From the NCBI GenBank assembly GCA_017465665.1, contig JAFTVU010000029.1:1-64000 (forward strand): 64,000 bases of DNA, in the 5' to 3' direction. The notes beneath the pieces are model-generated. The model saw only the letters and a list, made by a program, of their open reading frames with translations, ran no database searches and was not told the DNA's origin. Below, piece after piece: positions 59,899 through 64,000 of this stretch. Made by a program: the position numbers and the translations under genes. The stretch comes from Oscillospiraceae bacterium. GTDB taxonomy: Bacteria; Bacillota; Clostridia; Oscillospirales; Ruminococcaceae. Each line of letters begins with the position of its first letter. Within the stretch, counting starts at the first letter, position 1.

Positions 59899-61296
59899 AT
59901 GGCTAAGCTGAAGATTACAGAAACCGTTCTGCGTGACGCGCACCAGTCGCTGCTCGCCACCAGAATGTCTTTAGATGAAATGCGTCCCATCCTGTCCACC
60001 ATGGATAAGATCGGCTACTACTCCGCTGAGTGCTGGGGCGGTGCTACATTCGATTCCTGCATCCGCTTCCTGGACGAGTGCCCCTGGGACAGACTCCGCA
60101 CTATCCGCAAGGAGATGCCCAATACCAAGCTCCAGATGCTGTTCAGAGGACAGAATATGCTGGGCTATCGTCACTACGCTGACGACCTCGTTGAGTACTT
60201 CGTACAGAAGTCCATCGCCAACGGTATCGACATCATCCGTATCTTTGACGCACTCAACGATATCCGCAACCTTGAAACAGCTATCAATGCCGCAAAGAAG
60301 GAGCAGGGTCATGCTCAGGTAGCTATCTCCTACACCCTCGGCGAGGTATTCACACACGAATATTACATGAACTACGCAAAGCAGGTCGAGAGCGCAGGTG
60401 CTGACTCTATCTGCATCAAGGATATGGCAGCACTGCTGACTCCTTATGAGGCTGAGTCCCTCGTACGCGACATCAAGAGCGCTGTAAATATTCCTGTACA
60501 GCTCCATACACACTACACATCCGGTCTTGCATCCATGTGTATCATCAAGGCTGTTGAGGCAGGCGTAGACGCTGTTGATACAGCTATGTCTCCTCTGGCA
60601 CTGGGTACATCCCACGCTCCCACAGAGTCCATCGTTGCTACATTCCAGGGCACAGAGTACGATACAGGTATCGACCTCGTTGCTCTGACAGAGGTAAGAG
60701 ACTTCTTCATGAAGCTGCGTAAGAAGTACATCGACAACGGCCTGCTGGATCCCTCCATGCTGGCAACCGATGCAAACGCGCTCATTTATCAGGTGCCCGG
60801 CGGTATGCTCTCCAACCTGCTCTCTCAGCTGAAGCAGGCAGGCAAGGCAGACCAGCTTGACGAGGTGCTCAAGGAGGTTCCCCGTGTTCGTAAGGACAGC
60901 GGCTTCCCCCCTCTGGTTACTCCCACATCCCAGATCGTTGGTACACAGGCTGTGTTCAACGTTATCACAGGCGAGCGCTATAAGACCGTTACCAAGGAGT
61001 TCAAGGGCCTTGTAAAGGGCGAATACGGCAAGACTCCCGTTGCTATCGATCCCGAGTTCCAGAAGAAGATCCTCGGAGATGAGCAGCCCATCACCTGCCG
61101 TCCCGCTGACCAGCTCGCTCCCGAGTTTGAGGCTATGAAGGCTGAGGCTGCCGAGTGGATAGAGCAGGAGGAGGATATCCTCACCTATGCTATGTTCCCC
61201 AAGGTGGCTCCCAAGTACTTTGAGAAGCGCCGCGACAGAAAGCTCGGCATTGACGCTGACCACGCTGACAAGGCAAACAAGGTACATCCTGTTTGA
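59899..61296 (+). CDS. oadA: Oxaloacetate decarboxylase alpha / pyruvate carboxyltransferase (5S-like)
   Basis: 465 aa. HMG-CoA-lyase-like barrel plus PYC_OADA domain: LRDAHQSLLATRM, GATFDSCIRFLDECPWDRLR, QMLFRGQNMLGYRHYADD, IFDALNDIRNLE, CIKDMAALLTP (carboxylated metal-binding Lys), HTHYTSGLA. No attached biotin domain, matching the separate BCCP. Interconverts oxaloacetate and pyruvate with carboxybiotin. No OadB sodium-pump gene follows, which favours a transcarboxylase-type complex or a soluble decarboxylase. Confidence 0.93.
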   Translation: MAKLKITETVLRDAHQSLLATRMSLDEMRPILSTMDKIGYYSAECWGGATFDSCIRFLDECPWDRLRTIRKEMPNTKLQMLFRGQNMLGYRHYADDLVEYFVQKSIANGIDIIRIFDALNDIRNLETAINAAKKEQGHAQVAISYTLGEVFTHEYYMNYAKQVESAGADSICIKDMAALLTPYEAESLVRDIKSAVNIPVQLHTHYTSGLASMCIIKAVEAGVDAVDTAMSPLALGTSHAPTESIVATFQGTEYDTGIDLVALTEVRDFFMKLRKKYIDNGLLDPSMLATDANALIYQVPGGMLSNLLSQLKQAGKADQLDEVLKEVPRVRKDSGFPPLVTPTSQIVGTQAVFNVITGERYKTVTKEFKGLVKGEYGKTPVAIDPEFQKKILGDEQPITCRPADQLAPEFEAMKAEAAEWIEQEEDILTYAMFPKVAPKYFEKRRDRKLGIDADHADKANKVHPV

Positions 61297-61312
61297 TTGG
61301 CACAATAAGCAC

Positions 61313-61345
61313 AGACCTCTGCTGCATACGCGGCAGGGGTCTTTT
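61313..61345 (+). terminator. Terminator of the carboxyltransferase operon
   Basis: AGACCTCTGC / GCAGGGGTCT (one T.G pair) followed by TTTTAATA. Confidence 0.85.
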
Positions 61346-61777
61346 AATATATATAGTAGGGGTGAGAGATGGCGTTTGTACAAATTGTATAAATGCTTTA
61401 TGTTGATAAATATCGTTTCGGGGGATAGAAAAACTGCAAAAAAAGTATTTTTGTGCATTGGGACATTGACAGGGGTGCAAAGAGCGTGTTCTACACCCCG
61501 AAAATGAGTAAATACCTATAAAAAAAGCAAGAAAATACTGTGAAATATTACTGATATCGTTTACAATTCCTCTGTTTAGATTTTTCGGCACTTTCACCAA
61601 ATCAAAAGTTACAACTTGGTTACAAAACGGTTACAGAATTGCGGAAATTTTGTGAAAGAGTTATTAAGTAGTGCAAAAAACGGCTTGGTTATGCGAAATT
61701 TTTAGTTTTTTTAATTTTATGTAACTTTTTTAAGTTATTAGCTGAAAGTGTTGTAATTATGAACAATAACGGAGCAC
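61346..61777. other. AT-rich intergenic region before the sugar-transport operon
   Basis: 432 nt with no gene-like frame. Markedly lower GC than the surroundings and many A and T runs, as in upstream regions of strong promoters. I see no clear RNA or repeat. Confidence 0.5.
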
Positions 61778-61791
61778 TGAAAACGTTTTCT
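61778..61791 (+). promoter_or_regulatory. CcpA cre / LacI-family operator
   Basis: TGAAAACGTTTTCT contains the perfect 12-bp palindrome GAAAACGTTTTC and matches the cre consensus TGWNANCGNTNWCA at all but the last base. It lies 35 bp upstream of the -35 box. Confidence 0.7.
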
Positions 61792-61825
61792 GGGTGATAC
61801 AGAAGAAAATCTTCAAAAAAAACAC

Positions 61826-61854
61826 TTGAAAATTGGTTTGTTTTATGGTAAACT
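61826..61854 (+). promoter_or_regulatory. Extended -10 promoter of the sugar-binding protein gene
   Basis: TTGAAA (61826-61831), 17-bp spacer, TAAACT (61849-61854) preceded by TGG. Confidence 0.6.
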
Positions 61855-61863
61855 AACTATGAA

Positions 61864-61937
61864 ATCAGGAAGCCTGTAGTACCACGCGGTATTATCGGGA
61901 TAGCCTGATCAGTAAAACCGATTCCGTTTATCGGAAC
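61864..61937 (+). promoter_or_regulatory. Folded 5' leader of the binding-protein mRNA
   Basis: ATCAGG (61864-61869) pairs with CCTGAT (61904-61909) around a small hairpin (TACC / GGTA), and a second hairpin TTCCG / CGGAA follows. There is no terminator, so a stabilising leader is more likely than an attenuator. Confidence 0.45.
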
Positions 61938-61966
61938 GAAAACCTATTTATGGGAGGAAATTACCT

Positions 61967-63376
61967 ATGAAGAAAAGAGTTTTAGCAGCTCTGCTTGCAT
62001 CTGCTACAGTTCTGTCTCTGGTTGGCTGCGCTAACGATGAGACATCCACATCCGATGCTGGTAACGCTGGCAACGACGCTGGCAATTCCACAGTAACAGA
62101 CGGCGGCGACGCTGGTAACACAGACGCAGCTGAAGAGGGCAAGGTTCTCAACATCTGGTGCTGGAATGACGAGTTCCAGCAGAGAATCACAAAGTTCTAT
62201 CCTGGCTACACAGATAACGGCGATGGCACAGGCAAGATCGGTGATGTAGTTGTTAAGTGGACAATCTACCCCAACGCTGATAACGGTTATCAGATCCCCC
62301 TCGATGCAGCTCTGCTGGATCAGGACAACGTTGCAGCTGACGAGAAGATCGATATCTTCCTCATCGAGGCTGACTACGCTGACAAGTATGTAAACTCTGA
62401 CTACTCTCTGCCCGTATCCGCTGTTGGTATCACAGACGCTGATACAGCTGAGATGTACCAGTACACAAAGGAGATCGCTACAGATGCTAACGGCAATCTG
62501 AAGGCTGTTTCCTGGCAGGCAGCTCCTGGTCTGTTCGCATACAAGAGATCTATCGCTAAGGCAGTTCTCGGCACAGACAATCCTGACGAGGTTCAGACAT
62601 ACGTTGCTGACTGGGCTAAGTTCGACGAGACCGCTAAGAAGATGAAGGACGCTGGTTACTTCATGCTCTCCGGTTACGATGATGCTTACCGTACATTCTC
62701 CAACAACGTTTCCGCTCCTTGGGTTAACGAGAATAATGAGATCATTATCGACGCTAACATCCTGAAGTGGGTAGAGCAGACCAAGACATACACAGATAAC
62801 GGTTACAACAACAAGAACTCTCTGTGGTCTGATGGTTGGGCTGCTGACCAGGGTCCTGACGGTAAGGTATTCGGCTTCTTCTACTCCACATGGGGTATCA
62901 ACTTCACACTCGTTGGTAACGCAGGTGAAGCTGGTTGGGGCGACTGGGCAGTTTGCTACGGTCCTCAGTCCTACTACTGGGGCGGCACATGGCTCTGCGC
63001 TTCCTACCAGACAGATAACAAGTCCCTCGTACGTGACATCATGTACAACATGACTTGCAACGCAGAGGTTATGACTCCTATCACAACAACTCCCGGCGTT
63101 GAGGATTACACAAACAACATGGCAGCTATGGAAGCTGTTGCTAACTCTGACTTCAAGTCCGACTTCCTCGGCGGTCAGAACCACATCGCTCTGTTCACAG
63201 AGAACGCTAAGAAGATCGATATGTCCAATATCTCTGCTTACGACCAGGGTCTGAACGAGACATTCCAGGCTGCATTCAAGGATTACTTCGATGGCAACGT
63301 TGATTACGATACAGCTCTTGCTAACTTCTACACCAACGCTACTGTTAAGTATCCTGAGCTCAAGAAGCCCGAGTAA
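61967..63376 (+). CDS. Carbohydrate ABC transporter substrate-binding lipoprotein
   Basis: 469 aa. Lipoprotein signal peptide MKKRVLAALLASATVLSLVGC with lipobox LVGC, then an Asn/Asp/Gly-rich linker (about 22-48) and a family 1 extracellular binding fold (VLNIWCWNDEFQQRITKFYPGY onward). Many Trp and Tyr residues in the C-terminal half (NGYNNKNSLWSDGWAA, GWGDWAVCYGPQSYYWGGTW) suit oligosaccharide stacking. The sugar cannot be read off; cellulose- or hemicellulose-derived oligosaccharides are plausible. ATG behind GGGAGGAAA. Permease follows. Confidence 0.92.
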   Translation: MKKRVLAALLASATVLSLVGCANDETSTSDAGNAGNDAGNSTVTDGGDAGNTDAAEEGKVLNIWCWNDEFQQRITKFYPGYTDNGDGTGKIGDVVVKWTIYPNADNGYQIPLDAALLDQDNVAADEKIDIFLIEADYADKYVNSDYSLPVSAVGITDADTAEMYQYTKEIATDANGNLKAVSWQAAPGLFAYKRSIAKAVLGTDNPDEVQTYVADWAKFDETAKKMKDAGYFMLSGYDDAYRTFSNNVSAPWVNENNEIIIDANILKWVEQTKTYTDNGYNNKNSLWSDGWAADQGPDGKVFGFFYSTWGINFTLVGNAGEAGWGDWAVCYGPQSYYWGGTWLCASYQTDNKSLVRDIMYNMTCNAEVMTPITTTPGVEDYTNNMAAMEAVANSDFKSDFLGGQNHIALFTENAKKIDMSNISAYDQGLNETFQAAFKDYFDGNVDYDTALANFYTNATVKYPELKKPE

Positions 63377-63407
63377 TTCTAAACAATAGCAATTATTAAG
63401 GTCTGAC

Positions 63408-63490
63408 TTAACATCTTCGGACTGCGGTGTAAAAGCCGCAGTCCGGTATGTTAATGCCATTTTATTTCGGTAAATCGGTATTAACATACC
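63408..63490 (+). promoter_or_regulatory. Intercistronic alternative hairpins between binding protein and permease
   Basis: CGGACTGCGG (63418-63427) pairs with CCGCAGTCCG (63436-63445), and the stem can extend with TTAACAT (63408-63414) and ATGTTAA (63449-63455). Alternatively GGTATGTTAAT (63445-63455) pairs perfectly with ATTAACATACC (63480-63490). The two long forms exclude each other. Confidence 0.65.
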
Positions 63491-63544
63491 TTGGAGCGTC
63501 ATGTGCGTTGTGCCGCTTCGGATGTTGAGCTGGCCGGAAATAAG

Positions 63545-63571
63545 ATGAAAGTGATGGTGATAAAACTGTGA
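63545..63571 (+). CDS. Possible 8-codon leader cistron before the permease
   Basis: ATG at 63545 encodes MKVMVIKL and stops at TGA 63569-63571, which overlaps the permease GTG start. It could couple ribosome arrival to the GTG. Short enough to be chance. Confidence 0.25.
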   Translation: MKVMVIKL

Positions 63572-64000
63572 AACGCAAGTCTATAAGCTATGCGAAGTGG
63601 GGCTATTTCTTTATTGCGCCTTTCTTTATCGTATACGCAATATTCCAGCTGTGGCCCCTGATCACAACAATTTATTACAGCTTCTTCGAGAAGTACATGT
63701 CCGGTCTTAACCAGATTGGTCCGAATTTCGTAGGTCTGCAGAACTACATCGATTTCTTTACAGGCGCAAAGGGCGTTCCTGTAGGAACACTGGTATACAA
63801 TACCATTATCATGTGGCTGATGGGCTTTATCCCTCAGCTCGCTGTATCGCTTCTGTTTGCTTACTGGTTCACAAACAAGCGTCTTGATCTGAAGTGCACA
63901 AGCATCTTCAAGTCTATCATCTATATGCCTAACCTCATCATGGCGTCCGCATTCTCCCTGCTGATCTTTGCTCTGTTCGCTAACACAGAGACAGCTCCCA
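63568..64000 (+). CDS. Carbohydrate ABC transporter permease (MalF-type), partial
   Basis: 144 codons to the window edge, starting at GTG 63568; an in-frame stop lies at 63541-63543 and no other start is available. The sequence KRKSISYAKWGYFFIAPFFIVYAIFQLWPLITTIYYSF is the typical N-terminus and first TM of MalF-type permeases, followed by NFVGLQNYIDFF and a second and third TM. The conserved EAA loop would lie beyond the window. Forms the uptake system with the lipoprotein upstream. Confidence 0.92.
   Translation, partial: MKRKSISYAKWGYFFIAPFFIVYAIFQLWPLITTIYYSFFEKYMSGLNQIGPNFVGLQNYIDFFTGAKGVPVGTLVYNTIIMWLMGFIPQLAVSLLFAYWFTNKRLDLKCTSIFKSIIYMPNLIMASAFSLLIFALFANTETAP

Noticed and set aside
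61870-61895. T-box-like TACCACGCGG in the leader before the binding-protein gene
   Set aside because: It lacks the T-box sequence in the correct orientation, has no specifier stem or terminator, and the gene is not an aminoacylation or amino-acid gene.

Overview
The window reads as chromosomal DNA of a Gram-positive member of the Oscillospiraceae/Ruminococcaceae, most likely a Ruminococcus-type gut or rumen bacterium (inference). Pointers are: LL-diaminopimelate aminotransferase (DapL) with LysA; a spoIIAA-spoIIAB-sigF operon plus a GerW/YtfJ-type spore protein; a PyrR-attenuated pyrimidine operon; a Bacillus-like remA-gmk-priA-def-fmt-rsmB-rlmN-prpC-prkC-rsgA-thiN block; and a carbohydrate ABC uptake system behind a CcpA/LacI-type operator. 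Promoters are clear sigma-A types, nearly all with 17-bp spacers. I saw no rRNA, tRNA, CRISPR array, insertion sequence or complete prophage.

Layout. 1-1.4 kb: tail of a GGDEF protein, then dapL. 1.4-6.2 kb, minus strand: a small membrane protein, an ApgM-type phosphoglycerate mutase/proposed homoserine kinase, an isolated phage-type terminase large subunit with a small upstream partner, and the spoIIA operon. 6.4-11.4 kb: a GT4 glycosyltransferase with an 18-residue-repeat tail, then an overlapping run of esterase, two HAD hydrolases and two membrane proteins. 11.4-13.3 kb: lysA and a Nudix hydrolase. 13.4-23.3 kb: pyrR-pyrC-pyrF-carA-carB-(membrane protein)-pyrK-pyrD behind a PyrR attenuator; carA has lost its glutaminase Cys and His. 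23.4-34.1 kb: ruvX, a giant two-domain activase-like ATPase, an SPFH protein, pcrA, a zinc-ribbon protein (minus strand) and a SulP transporter. 34.2-48 kb: the translation-maturation and Ser/Thr-kinase block. 48.2-51.9 kb: a heterodimeric ABC exporter. 52-58 kb: site-2 protease, scpAB, a DUF2953-like protein, gerW, a D-Ala-D-Ala carboxypeptidase, rluB and a small protein. 58.1-61.3 kb: a three-gene biotin-dependent carboxyltransferase set. 62-64 kb: sugar-binding lipoprotein and the start of its permease.

Two non-coding systems stand out. (1) Positions 56477-56882 hold three tandem modules of 124, 124 and 126 nt. Each is a long two-part hairpin followed by a cloverleaf-like set of three hairpins inside a closing stem. 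Between modules the stems differ by paired, compensating substitutions, so structure rather than sequence is kept. (2) A roughly 100-nt structured element occurs twice: downstream of thiN (48003-48108, plus strand) and between carB and the next gene (20783-20882, minus strand). The copies share an identical 14-nt apical hairpin and a tandem G.A internal loop, with covarying helices. I cannot assign either to a known RNA family from memory.

Other points for follow-up are the glutaminase-dead CarA (a probable ammonia-dependent carbamoyl-phosphate synthase), the orphan terminase beside spoIIA, and an rsgA reading frame with no AUG/GUG/UUG start that appears to begin at AUU.
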